Positions 26,516-34,902 of a DNA stretch of 64,000 nucleotides are shown one piece after another. Every line of letters begins with the position of its first letter. Position 1 is the stretch's first letter. The notes under the pieces were generated by a model that did no database searches, was not told the DNA's origin, and saw only the letters and a list, made by a program, of their open reading frames with translations. The position numbers and the translations under genes are program-made. The DNA comes from Notoacmeibacter marinus. Its GTDB lineage: Bacteria; Pseudomonadota; Alphaproteobacteria; Rhizobiales; Rhizobiaceae. The stretch lies in the NCBI RefSeq assembly GCF_002238045.1, contig NZ_NBYO01000002.1, positions 62,001 through 126,000 on the forward strand, written 5' to 3'.

Positions 26516-27973
26516 TTATTCCAGCCATTTCTTCGGATCGACCGGGTTGGACTTCTTGCGCACTTCGAAATGGACTTGCGGCGCACTAGCGTTGCCGGTG
26601 GTGCCGGCGCGTGCGATCTGCTGGCCGCGGGCGACCTTGTCGCCTTTCTTGACCGACAGTTCGGACGCATTGCCGTAAACGGTGGTGGTGCCATCGGCAT
26701 GCTGAATCAATACCGTGTTGCCAAGATCCTTCAACCCGCTGCCGGCATAGACGACGACGCCGTTTTCAGCAGCCTTGACCGGCGTTCCCATCGGCACTGC
26801 GATGTCGATACCTGAACTGCCGTTGCCGAACCCACGGATGACCCGACCCTTGGCCGGCCAACGCAGTTTGGAAACACCGGTGGCTTTGGGCGCATCCTTG
26901 GTTTTCTCAGCGGCTTTGGCCAGTGTCTTCGCCTTGTCGGCCTTCGGCTTCTGATAACTCGGCAACGTCTGTGTAGAGGACTTCTTGTCACCATGCTTGG
27001 CCGTCACCGGGCCGGTTGCGATCGGATCGACTGAACGCGCAGCGATGGCCGATCCGGCAGATGCGACTTCCCGGCCGGGAAGACGCAGGGTCTGGCCGAT
27101 GCGAATCGTATCGCTGGACATGCGGTTGGCGGCCTTCAGGGCCGAAACGCTGGTTCCGGCACGTCGTGCGATACCGGCGAGCGTGTCGCCCGCCACAACC
27201 TTGTACACGCCTTCGCCAGTCGTAGCGGCTGGCTTTGCCTGCTGCGCTGCTGGTGTTGGCGACGTGGCATTGGTCGAAGTGGCGACAGACTGGCCGAAGC
27301 GCGGAATGATGAGCGTCTGCCCGGCACGAACGGCCGATGCGTCGCTAATTCCATTGGCTTTCTCAATGGCTTCCACCGGCACGCCATAGCGCCGGGAAAT
27401 GCTGTAGACGGTCTCGCCATGGCCGAGCGTGACACGGGTGCCCTCGCCATTCCAGTCGGTCTTGGCGCGTTGCGGCATGGGCTGCCGGGCTGGCGCAGCA
27501 CTGCTTCGAGAAGACGATGCCGGCGGAAGGGGCGCGCTGATGACGGCTGGGCGGACCGATCCGGTCGTGACCCGATCGGCGGCGTTGCTGGGGGGCGCCA
27601 GAAGCGGAGCGCCCCCGGAGACGGCAGCATTGCCACTGTTCAACTGGCGGCGATCATAGACAGGCGCTGCGCCGCTGCGCGGATAGGCTGAGGCCGAGGG
27701 CGCGGCCACGGCGTAGTTTGGCGCACCGGAAGCGCCGACATCCTGCTGCGGCCGGACGGCACGGCCCACACCCGCGCCCTGCCCGCCAATGGAGCCGGTG
27801 CTGATCGTATCGACATTGGAGGCTTGCGGAACGGCGCTGTTGTAGAAGCCATCCTGACCGAAACGGAGCGCATCGGTGCTGCAGCCGGCCAGAAGACCCG
27901 CAACGAGAAGAAGCGCCACGCGTCTCCCGTGTCCGGGATGGTTGCGCCGCGTTGTTGAAACGTCACTCCGCAT
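26516..27973 (-). CDS. nlpD: NlpD-like lipoprotein: two LysM domains and a degenerate LytM (M23) domain
   Basis: 485 residues. Lipobox LLAGC with Cys31, a Ser/Ala/Pro linker, LysM repeats at about 181-226 and 255-299, and a C-terminal M23/LytM domain at about 370-484. Of the zinc ligands, Asp390 (GIDIAVP) and His468 (VHFEVR) are present, but the first His is replaced (SSGID) and the HxH position reads YGNAS with Asn435. This matches non-catalytic NlpD/EnvC proteins, which activate amidases at the division septum. Gene order surE-pcm-nlpD, as in E. coli, supports the call. Confidence 0.87.
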   Translation of the reverse strand: MRSDVSTTRRNHPGHGRRVALLLVAGLLAGCSTDALRFGQDGFYNSAVPQASNVDTISTGSIGGQGAGVGRAVRPQQDVGASGAPNYAVAAPSASAYPRSGAAPVYDRRQLNSGNAAVSGGAPLLAPPSNAADRVTTGSVRPAVISAPLPPASSSRSSAAPARQPMPQRAKTDWNGEGTRVTLGHGETVYSISRRYGVPVEAIEKANGISDASAVRAGQTLIIPRFGQSVATSTNATSPTPAAQQAKPAATTGEGVYKVVAGDTLAGIARRAGTSVSALKAANRMSSDTIRIGQTLRLPGREVASAGSAIAARSVDPIATGPVTAKHGDKKSSTQTLPSYQKPKADKAKTLAKAAEKTKDAPKATGVSKLRWPAKGRVIRGFGNGSSGIDIAVPMGTPVKAAENGVVVYAGSGLKDLGNTVLIQHADGTTTVYGNASELSVKKGDKVARGQQIARAGTTGNASAPQVHFEVRKKSNPVDPKKWLE

Positions 27974-28045
27974 GAAACACCTGCCTTATACTCAAACGCG
28001 TACTGCAGGCATTAGAACCTATTAATCTTACTGGCCCGTTAAATG

Positions 28046-28687
28046 CTAAAGATAGAAGGCCTTCTGTTCTGCCAGAGGTTGCATTCTGGCCTCGGCAAAA
28101 TCGGTGCGTTCGAACCGACTGCCGATTTTCTCCAGCTTGACGACGCTCTGCGGCTCGTCCGGCAGGCCGATGGTAACGATAGCAACGCCACCGCCGCAGA
28201 GCCAACCGGCCAGATGGCCCGGCAACCGGTCGAACGCCGCCCAGACGACAATACGGTCGAACGGCCCTTCTTCCGGCTCCAACGCGTCGAACGCGTTGCC
28301 GTGGCGGATAATTGCATGGTCGAAACCGAGCCGTTTCATCTGTTCGGAAGCGGACGCCGCCAAAGTGCGGTATCGCTCGATCGACAGCATCCTGTCCGCC
28401 TGGGCGGCGAGCACCGCGGCGCTGAAGCCGCTGCCCGTACCGATCTCCAGCAGGCGCTGTCCCGGCTTGAGGTCCAGCGCGGACAGAAGAGCGATCTGAA
28501 GATCCGGACTCTCCAGCGTCTGTCCACATTCGATGGGAATAGAGCGCGGCGACCAGACGGCGTCGCGGTGAGCCGCATCGACGAAGTGCGGGCGGCCCGC
28601 TCGCTCGAAGGCGGAGACGAGATCGGGATCGGTAATGCCGTTTTCACGCGCTCTCAGCGCGAACGCCGCAAACCCCTCGCTCATCAT
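28046..28687 (-). CDS. pcm: Protein-L-isoaspartate O-methyltransferase
   Basis: 213 residues. Repairs isoaspartyl residues in aged proteins. PIMT features: RPHFVD near the N-terminus, a substrate loop ending ECGQTLESPDLQIALLSAL, SAM motif I LLEIGTGSGFSAAVLA and later FDRIVVWAAFDRLP. The start overlaps the surE stop (TGATG), so translation is coupled. A second, more divergent PIMT-like gene lies at 51.0-51.7 kb. Confidence 0.93.
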   Translation of the reverse strand: MMSEGFAAFALRARENGITDPDLVSAFERAGRPHFVDAAHRDAVWSPRSIPIECGQTLESPDLQIALLSALDLKPGQRLLEIGTGSGFSAAVLAAQADRMLSIERYRTLAASASEQMKRLGFDHAIIRHGNAFDALEPEEGPFDRIVVWAAFDRLPGHLAGWLCGGGVAIVTIGLPDEPQSVVKLEKIGSRFERTDFAEARMQPLAEQKAFYL

Positions 28688-29448
28688 CAGCCGAGACGAT
28701 CTCTCAGCGCATGGAGCGTTTCGTCATCGGTGAGGTTCAACTTCAAGGCCGAGACTGAGATGCGGTTCTCACGCAGCGCCTGAATATCGGTCCCCTGCTG
28801 CTGCTCGGCCTTCTCTCGCCCGAAGCGGATCCAGTAATAGGGAAAGCCACGCCCATCCGCCCGTTCCTCGATACCGGTGGAGTGCATCATGCGACCCTGG
28901 CGCGTGACCTCCACGCCTTCGACCTCGCGCGCCGGGCATTTCGGAAAATTGATGTTGATGAGCGTGCCGTCGGGAAGTTCCATATCGACCAGCTTGCGCA
29001 ACACGCCCGGCCCATGCTCTTCCGCCGGCTCATAGGAAACGGTGCGCTGCTTTTCGCCATCCCAATTATAGGCCTGGCTGAGCGCAATCGACCGAATCCC
29101 CATCAGCGTGCCTTCGATCGCCCCGGCGACGGTACCGGAATAGGTCACGTCATCGGCGATGTTGACCCCCGAATTGATGCCGGAAAGGATGAGATCGGGC
29201 GGGCGGTCCAGAATGTGCTTCACGGCCATGATCACGCAGTCGGTCGGCGTGCCCTGCACGGCGAAGCGCTTGTCCGCGATCTGACGCATGCGCAGAGGAT
29301 GCGACAGGGTGAAAGAGTGCGAAAGGCCGGACTGATCGGTCTCCGGCGCGACCGTCCACACATCGTCGGACAGGGCAGCCGCAATCCGTTCGAGAGCTGT
29401 CAGTCCTTCGGAATGAATGCCGTCATCATTGGTCAGAAGAATGCGCAT
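28687..29448 (-). CDS. surE: 5'/3'-nucleotidase SurE
   Basis: 253 residues from ATG 29448, with GAGGA six bases upstream. Metal-dependent phosphatase of nucleoside monophosphates and short polyphosphates, linked to stationary-phase survival. Metal-binding [15 protein letters not shown] (Asp8, Asp9) and [22 protein letters not shown] are characteristic. It overlaps pcm by one base and follows serS. Confidence 0.97.
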   Translation of the reverse strand: MRILLTNDDGIHSEGLTALERIAAALSDDVWTVAPETDQSGLSHSFTLSHPLRMRQIADKRFAVQGTPTDCVIMAVKHILDRPPDLILSGINSGVNIADDVTYSGTVAGAIEGTLMGIRSIALSQAYNWDGEKQRTVSYEPAEEHGPGVLRKLVDMELPDGTLININFPKCPAREVEGVEVTRQGRMMHSTGIEERADGRGFPYYWIRFGREKAEQQQGTDIQALRENRISVSALKLNLTDDETLHALRDRLG

Positions 29449-29520
29449 CGTGTCCTCATTATTCACGGCAGGCTCGTTAAACCTCAGCCTGAAATTTTCC
29501 TCTCAGACCGTTGGCGATAC

Positions 29521-30807
29521 TTAACCTTCAGGTTTCTCTATCCGGTCGATCCCTCCCATATAGGGTTTCAGCGCCTCGGGCACGGTGATCGAGCCGTCTT
29601 CGTTCTGATAGGTCTCCATTACCGCGATCAGCGCCCGCCCGACCGCAACGCCGGAACCGTTCAGCGTATGGACGAACTGTGTCTGCTTCTCGCCGGCCGC
29701 GCGATAGCGCGCATTCATACGCCGACCCTGAAAATCACCGCAGAGCGAGCAGGAAGAGATTTCGCGATAGGCGCCCTGGCCCGGCAGCCACACCTCGATA
29801 TCGTAGGTCTTGCGCGCGCCAAATCCCATATCGCCCGTGCACAGCACCACGGTACGGAAATGCAGCCCGAGCCGTTCCAGCACCGTTTCGGCGCATTTCG
29901 TCATGCGCTCCAGCTCTGCCTCGCTGCTGTCCGCATCGGTCACGGAAACCATCTCGACCTTGTAGAACTGGTGCTGACGCAGATAACCGCGCGTATCACG
30001 CCCTGCCGATCCGGCCTCGGAACGGAAACAGGCAGTCAACGCCGTATAGCGACGCGGCAGATAGTCATGATCGACGATCGCACCGCTGACGATGTTGGTC
30101 AGCGAAACCTCGGCCGTCGGAATAAGCCAGCGATCGTCGGTCGTACGAAAGGAATCCTCGGCGAATTTCGGTAATTGCCCGGTACCGTAGAGCGCCTCGT
30201 CACGAACCAGAAGCGGTGGCTGCACTTCGGTATAGCTATGCTCGCCCGTATGCGTATCGAGGAAGAACTGGCCGAGCGCCCGTTCCAGCCGCGCCAGCGG
30301 GCCGGAGAGCAAAGTGAAGCGCGCCCCGCTCATCTTCGCCGCCGTTTCGGCATCCATCATGCCCAGCGCTTCGCCGAGTTCGAAATGCTCCTTTGGCGTG
30401 AAAGGGTAGTCGTGCTTCTCGCCGACCTTGCGAATTTCGACATTGTCGCTTTCGTCGGCGCCGACCGGCACATCCGGCAGCGGCACATTGGGTAGTGTGG
30501 CCAGAAGATCGTTCAACTCGGCATCGAGTTCGCGCGCTCGGGCTTCGCCGGCCTGCAGATCGCTCTTGAGCGTCGAGACTTCAGTCTTCAGCGCCTCGGC
30601 CTTCTCCGTATCGCCCTGCCCCATCGCCTGGCCGATCTGCTTGGAAGCCGCATTGCGCCGCTCCTGCATCTCGTTCAGCCTCGTCTGATGAGCGCGGCGA
30701 TCGGCGTCGAGGTCCAGGATTTCGAGCGCTTTTGGCTCTGCGCCACGGGCCTTCAGCGCCTGGTCAAGTTCGTCGGGATTCTGGCGAATCCATTTGATGT
30801 CGAGCAT
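29521..30807 (-). CDS. serS: Serine--tRNA ligase
   Basis: 428 residues, full length. N-terminal coiled-coil arm (about 25-105) followed by a class II catalytic core: motif 2 region [20 protein letters not shown] with KVEMVS, and motif 3 [18 protein letters not shown]. Charges tRNA-Ser and tRNA-Sec. About 120 bp downstream of tatC on the same strand; the tatABC-serS-surE-pcm order is conserved in Rhizobiales. Confidence 0.98.
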   Translation of the reverse strand: MLDIKWIRQNPDELDQALKARGAEPKALEILDLDADRRAHQTRLNEMQERRNAASKQIGQAMGQGDTEKAEALKTEVSTLKSDLQAGEARARELDAELNDLLATLPNVPLPDVPVGADESDNVEIRKVGEKHDYPFTPKEHFELGEALGMMDAETAAKMSGARFTLLSGPLARLERALGQFFLDTHTGEHSYTEVQPPLLVRDEALYGTGQLPKFAEDSFRTTDDRWLIPTAEVSLTNIVSGAIVDHDYLPRRYTALTACFRSEAGSAGRDTRGYLRQHQFYKVEMVSVTDADSSEAELERMTKCAETVLERLGLHFRTVVLCTGDMGFGARKTYDIEVWLPGQGAYREISSCSLCGDFQGRRMNARYRAAGEKQTQFVHTLNGSGVAVGRALIAVMETYQNEDGSITVPEALKPYMGGIDRIEKPEG

Positions 30808-30926
30808 GAAAACGGCTCTCGAAAAGTGGTGGAGTCGATTGCTGAAATAGTCAGCGTGTCTCTTGCCATGGCTTCGCGAGAAAGAAAACCGGGCATTTGG
30901 CAGCCTCTTGCCCGGACAAAAACCGC

Positions 30927-31733
30927 TCAGCCTTCGGCTTCTTCGCTCTGTGCTGGCGGACGCTCCACCCGACGCGCCATGAAGATCGCGATCTCGTAGA
31001 GAAGGATGGTTGGCAGGGCGAGGCCGATCTGGCTGATGGGATCGGGCGGCGTCAGAATGGCGGCGGCGACGAAGGCCAGCACGATCGCATATTTGCGCTT
31101 ATCCTTCAGGCCTTGGGACGTCACCATCCCGACGCGCGCCATCAATGTGGTCGCCACGGGAAGCTGGAAGACCAGCCCGAATGCGAAGATCAGCGTCATG
31201 CAGAGGCTGAGATATTCCGACACTTTGGGAAGAAGCGAAATCTCCACCTGTGCGGCGGTGCCCATCTGCTCCTGGCTCAGGAAAAACCACATCACCATGG
31301 GCATGGTGAAGAAATAGACCAGCGCCGCGCCGCAAAGAAACAGGACCGGTGAGGCCATCAGAAACGGAAGGAAGGCCGAACGCTCGTTCTTGTAGAGACC
31401 TGGAGCCACGAACTTCCATATCTGCGCGGCTATGAGCGGAAACGCCAGCACGAAGCCGCCGAACATGGCGATCTTCAACTGCGTGAAGAAGAACTCCTGC
31501 GGCGCGGTATAGATCAGTTCGATCTGGCGGTTGTCGAGCCCGGCCCACTCCACAGCCCAGCGGAAGGGCTGGACCAGAAAATTGAACAACGGCTTGGCGA
31601 AATAGAAACTGATCAGAAAGGCGATGAAGAAGCCACCGACCGCCCACATGAGTCGCTGGCGCAATTCGATCAGATGCTCGATCAGCGGAGCGCTGGACGA
31701 TTCGACCTCGTCGTCCTCTTTGAACGTGCTCAC
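30927..31733 (-). CDS. tatC: Sec-independent protein translocase TatC
   Basis: 268 residues, six membrane helices. TatC recognises twin-arginine signal peptides. The N-terminal signature [16 protein letters not shown], the periplasmic loops and GLVFQLPV are typical. The GTG start overlaps the tatB stop (GTGA), so the two are coupled. Confidence 0.97.
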   Translation of the reverse strand: MSTFKEDDEVESSSAPLIEHLIELRQRLMWAVGGFFIAFLISFYFAKPLFNFLVQPFRWAVEWAGLDNRQIELIYTAPQEFFFTQLKIAMFGGFVLAFPLIAAQIWKFVAPGLYKNERSAFLPFLMASPVLFLCGAALVYFFTMPMVMWFFLSQEQMGTAAQVEISLLPKVSEYLSLCMTLIFAFGLVFQLPVATTLMARVGMVTSQGLKDKRKYAIVLAFVAAAILTPPDPISQIGLALPTILLYEIAIFMARRVERPPAQSEEAEG

Positions 31734-32221
31734 GACTGGCCCTCTTCAGCCGTCTTCGGCTTGGCTTTGCCGGCGGCACTGGCGCCTTCCGGCGGCGCTA
31801 TCGGCGCAGTCGATTCCGGCGCGGGCGTATCGTCGTCGCCAGAACCCGCTCCCTTTACAGGTGCGGCCGGCTCCACCTGATCGGAAGCTGGTTTCGCCGC
31901 CTTCGAAGAATCCTTCGCGTTGGCCGCGCCTTTGAGATCGGTCTCCATCTTGCGGCCGATCTTGTCGAGCGAAGACAGTTCGCGGCGAATGGCGTTTTTA
32001 GGATTGAGCGAGCGGGCGGTGTCGACGAGGTCCTTGACGTCGTCGAGCTCGGCTTCCTTCAACGCCTCGTCGAACTGCTTGCGGAAATCGCCGGCCATGG
32101 AGCGTACCTTCGAGGTGGTGCGCCCGAAGGTGCGCAGCATGCGCGGCAGATCCTTGGGTCCGACCACAACGATCAGGACGACCGTAACGACCAGCAGTTC
32201 TGGCCAGCCAATATCAAGCAT
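31730..32221 (-). CDS. tatB: Sec-independent protein translocase TatB
   Basis: 163 residues. One N-terminal membrane helix (MLDIGWPELLVVTVVLIVVV), the GPKDLPRMLRTFGR hinge typical of TatB, an amphipathic helix, then a long Ala/Pro/Glu-rich C-terminal tail. TatB passes substrates from TatC to TatA. The gene is about 45 bp downstream of tatA. Confidence 0.95.
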   Translation of the reverse strand: MLDIGWPELLVVTVVLIVVVGPKDLPRMLRTFGRTTSKVRSMAGDFRKQFDEALKEAELDDVKDLVDTARSLNPKNAIRRELSSLDKIGRKMETDLKGAANAKDSSKAAKPASDQVEPAAPVKGAGSGDDDTPAPESTAPIAPPEGASAAGKAKPKTAEEGQS

Positions 32222-32265
32222 CAGACTTCAGCACTCCGAAGGCCGCCTGGCAGACACGCCGGAAA

Positions 32266-32493
32266 TCAGGCCTTGCGGTCTTCCGAAGTCGGTTCGTTGT
32301 CGATTGTCGTTCCGGTCGCATCGCGGCGATGCTCGACGGAGGCTTTTTCGCTCTCATCGTCGCTCATGCCCTTTTTGAAGTTCTTTATGCCTTTGGCGAC
32401 ATCGCCCATCAGTTCCGGGATCTTGCCGCGGCCGAATAGCAGCAGAACGACAGCCAGAACAATAAGCCAATGCCAGATCGAAAACGTACCCAT
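32266..32493 (-). CDS. tatA: Sec-independent protein translocase TatA
   Basis: 75 residues. Forms the Tat pore: [25 protein letters not shown] membrane helix-hinge region (read here in part as [14 protein letters not shown]), amphipathic helix [15 protein letters not shown] and a short charged tail. Start ATG 32493. First gene of tatABC; upstream lies an ABC ATPase gene on the same strand. Confidence 0.94.
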   Translation of the reverse strand: MGTFSIWHWLIVLAVVLLLFGRGKIPELMGDVAKGIKNFKKGMSDDESEKASVEHRRDATGTTIDNEPTSEDRKA

Positions 32494-32535
32494 GATCTCT
32501 TCCTCAATCCCCGGCGTTCTTGTTTGGATGTAGGC

Positions 32536-33636
32536 CTAGTCCGACGGCGATGCAAACACAAGAACGTCAGAAAGACGAACCGACAGGCGAACATTTTTTA
32601 CGCCCGCTTCGAGATGCCCCTCGCGAATGGTGGCCCGCACCGTCTGCTCTGCGCCGGAAATCGCCAGTTCCAGCACCTCCGTCACTCCCAGAAATCGCCG
32701 GCGGACCACGCGCGCTTCGATCTCACCATGTTCTGACGAAACCCCGATTCCCACGAGACGGATCGCAACCTTGACGCGGGCGCCGGGCGCAAAGCCCGGG
32801 GCAGCAATGCGGCCAAGCGTGGTTTCGACCGCACCATCCTCGACCGTTCCGCGGAAGATATTGACTTCGCTGAAGAAACGCGCGGTGAATAGATCGACCG
32901 GCTGATGATAGAGTTGCTGGGCCGTGCCGACCTGCACCACCCGCCCATCCTTCAGAAGGGCAATGCGATCGGCGATCCGCATGGCCTCTTCGGCATCATG
33001 CGTCACGATGATCGCCGTGGTGCGGCTCTGTCGCAGGATAGCGAGCGTTTCGGCCCGCACCGCATCCTTGAGGCGGGAATCCAGCCCGGAGAACGGCTCA
33101 TCCATGAGGAGAACGGCGGGGCGGGGCGCGAGCGCGCGGGCCAGCGCCACCCGTTGCTGCTGCCCGCCGGACAGTTCGTGCGGATAAGCATCCATCTTGT
33201 CGCCAAGCCCAACGCGCGAAAGTGCGTTTTTGGCTTCCGCAATACCGTCCTTGCGGCTGAGCTCCGTCAGGCCGAAGCGCGTATTGTCCAGAAGCGTGAG
33301 ATGCGGGAAGAGCGCGAAATCCTGGAAGACAAGACCGATAGAGCGCTTTTCCGGCGGCAGGAAAACCGACGGCCCGGCAATTTCCCGATCGTTCAGGAGA
33401 ACACGGCCGGCCTGCTGCGGCTCGATGCCGGCCGCAATCCGCAACAGGGTCGATTTTCCTGAACCGGACGGCCCCAAAAGGCAGAGGACTTCGCCGGCTT
33501 CGGCAACCAGGCTCACATCGTCCAGAACCGCTTTGTCGTCATAGGCGTGATCGATATGCTCGAACGCCAGCCGCGCCGCAAAGCTGACGCCGACCGATGT
33601 ACGCGGATCGTCTCTGTTTTTTCGCGGCAAGGACAT
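32536..33636 (-). CDS. ABC transporter ATP-binding protein (PotA/FbpC/CysA-type), orphan
   Basis: 366 residues from ATG 33636. Walker A LLGPSGSGKST (about 53-63), Q-loop VFQDFALFPH, signature LSGGQQQR, Walker B LLMDEPFSGLD and switch His in IVTHDAEEA; a C-terminal TOBE-like domain follows. This layout belongs to importers of ferric iron, polyamine, sulfate or related ligands. No permease or binding protein is adjacent, so the partner must be elsewhere. It occupies the place between nagZ and tatA where scpA-scpB usually stand in Rhizobiales. Confidence 0.88.
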   Translation of the reverse strand: MSLPRKNRDDPRTSVGVSFAARLAFEHIDHAYDDKAVLDDVSLVAEAGEVLCLLGPSGSGKSTLLRIAAGIEPQQAGRVLLNDREIAGPSVFLPPEKRSIGLVFQDFALFPHLTLLDNTRFGLTELSRKDGIAEAKNALSRVGLGDKMDAYPHELSGGQQQRVALARALAPRPAVLLMDEPFSGLDSRLKDAVRAETLAILRQSRTTAIIVTHDAEEAMRIADRIALLKDGRVVQVGTAQQLYHQPVDLFTARFFSEVNIFRGTVEDGAVETTLGRIAAPGFAPGARVKVAIRLVGIGVSSEHGEIEARVVRRRFLGVTEVLELAISGAEQTVRATIREGHLEAGVKNVRLSVRLSDVLVFASPSD

Positions 33637-33725
33637 GGGGTCCCGGGTTTCTGATGCTGTGGGCCACCCGTGAAGCATCGGGCCGCTGGGCCGTCAACAG
33701 CGGCGCGGCCAAAACTCCGTTCCGA

Positions 33726-34742
33726 TCAGGCGAAAACGCCCATCAGTTCGGAAAACTGTTTGCGGCAGGCCATCTCGTCGGCACGGTCGTCCCGGGCAAG
33801 CAGTTTCAGGGCCCGTTCCGCTCTCTCGGCAATCTGACCCGTCACGGCTGGCGTTCGACTGGCAAGTTCCCGCATCTCACGCATGTTTCCGTTGCAGTGA
33901 AGCGCCATATCGCACCCGGCGGCGAAAACGGCTTCGGCTCTTTCGGCATAGGTGCCGCTCATGGCATCCATGCAAAGGTCGTCGCTCATCAGAAGACCGT
34001 CAAAGCCGATTTCGCCACGGATGATTTCATTGACGACGAAGGGCGATGTCGTTGCCGGGCGGTCGGCGTCCAGCGCTTTGTAGATCACATGCGCCGTCAT
34101 CCCCATGACAGCTTCGTTCAGGCCTCGAAACGGCGCGAAGTCCTGTTCGAGTTCGTCTCGGGAGGCTTGGACGACCGGTAGTTCGACATGGCTGTCCGCG
34201 CCAGCGCGCCCATGGCCGGGAATATGCTTGACGACAGGTAGAACGCCGCCATCCAGCAGGCCCTGCATGACCGCACGGCCGATGGCCTCGACCTGTTCGG
34301 GCCGCCTTCCATAGGCGCGGTCGCCGATAATGTCGTGAGCACCGGCCACCGGCACATCGAGGATCGGTAGGCAATCGGCGTTGATGCCGTATCGCTTGAG
34401 GTCGAAAGCATGAAGCCGCGCCAGGAGCCAGGCGGCGCGTAAGCCCTCGTCACGATTCCGCGCATACACTTCGCCAATCGCGGCGCCCGTTGGATAATCG
34501 GGTGCGAGCGGCGGTCTCAGGCGCTGAACGCGTCCGCCTTCCTGATCGATGAAGACCGGCATGTCCGCTTGGCCGACGCAATCTCGAACCGAAGCCACAA
34601 GGTCGGTCAACTGGTCCGCCCCGCCGATATTGCGCGAGAAGACGATGAAACCCCATGGCCGCTCATCGCGGAAGAAGGCGATCTCATCGTCACTCAGCGC
34701 GAGCCCGGCAGCACCGACGATCATGGCTTTCGATTCGGTCAT
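33726..34742 (-). CDS. nagZ: Beta-N-acetylhexosaminidase NagZ (GH3)
   Basis: 338 residues from ATG 34742 (MTESKAMIVGAAG), the usual cytoplasmic NagZ length. Removes GlcNAc from anhydro-muropeptides in cell-wall recycling. The catalytic loop KHIPGHGRAGADSH and the nucleophile Asp in MSDDLCMDAMSG are intact. The frame extends to a GTG at 34883, adding 47 residues that begin M-T-Q-K-L-G-R-R-A-A-L-G and look like a Tat-type signal; neither start has a good ribosome site. It sits 20-160 bp downstream of the SPOR gene. Confidence 0.92.
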   Translation of the reverse strand: MTESKAMIVGAAGLALSDDEIAFFRDERPWGFIVFSRNIGGADQLTDLVASVRDCVGQADMPVFIDQEGGRVQRLRPPLAPDYPTGAAIGEVYARNRDEGLRAAWLLARLHAFDLKRYGINADCLPILDVPVAGAHDIIGDRAYGRRPEQVEAIGRAVMQGLLDGGVLPVVKHIPGHGRAGADSHVELPVVQASRDELEQDFAPFRGLNEAVMGMTAHVIYKALDADRPATTSPFVVNEIIRGEIGFDGLLMSDDLCMDAMSGTYAERAEAVFAAGCDMALHCNGNMREMRELASRTPAVTGQIAERAERALKLLARDDRADEMACRKQFSELMGVFA

Positions 34743-34902
34743 GAGAGATGGTTGCGCCCGTTCTCGGCCGTCGGAAAGAGCCTTGTCTCGTTTTGCACGG
34801 AGAAAGTGCATCGCGGCGAACCCGGTTCCGGCGCCCGAGGCGATCATGCCAAGCGCTGCACGTCGTCCCAGCTTCTGCGTCACGGCCTAGTCACGAGACG
34901 GC

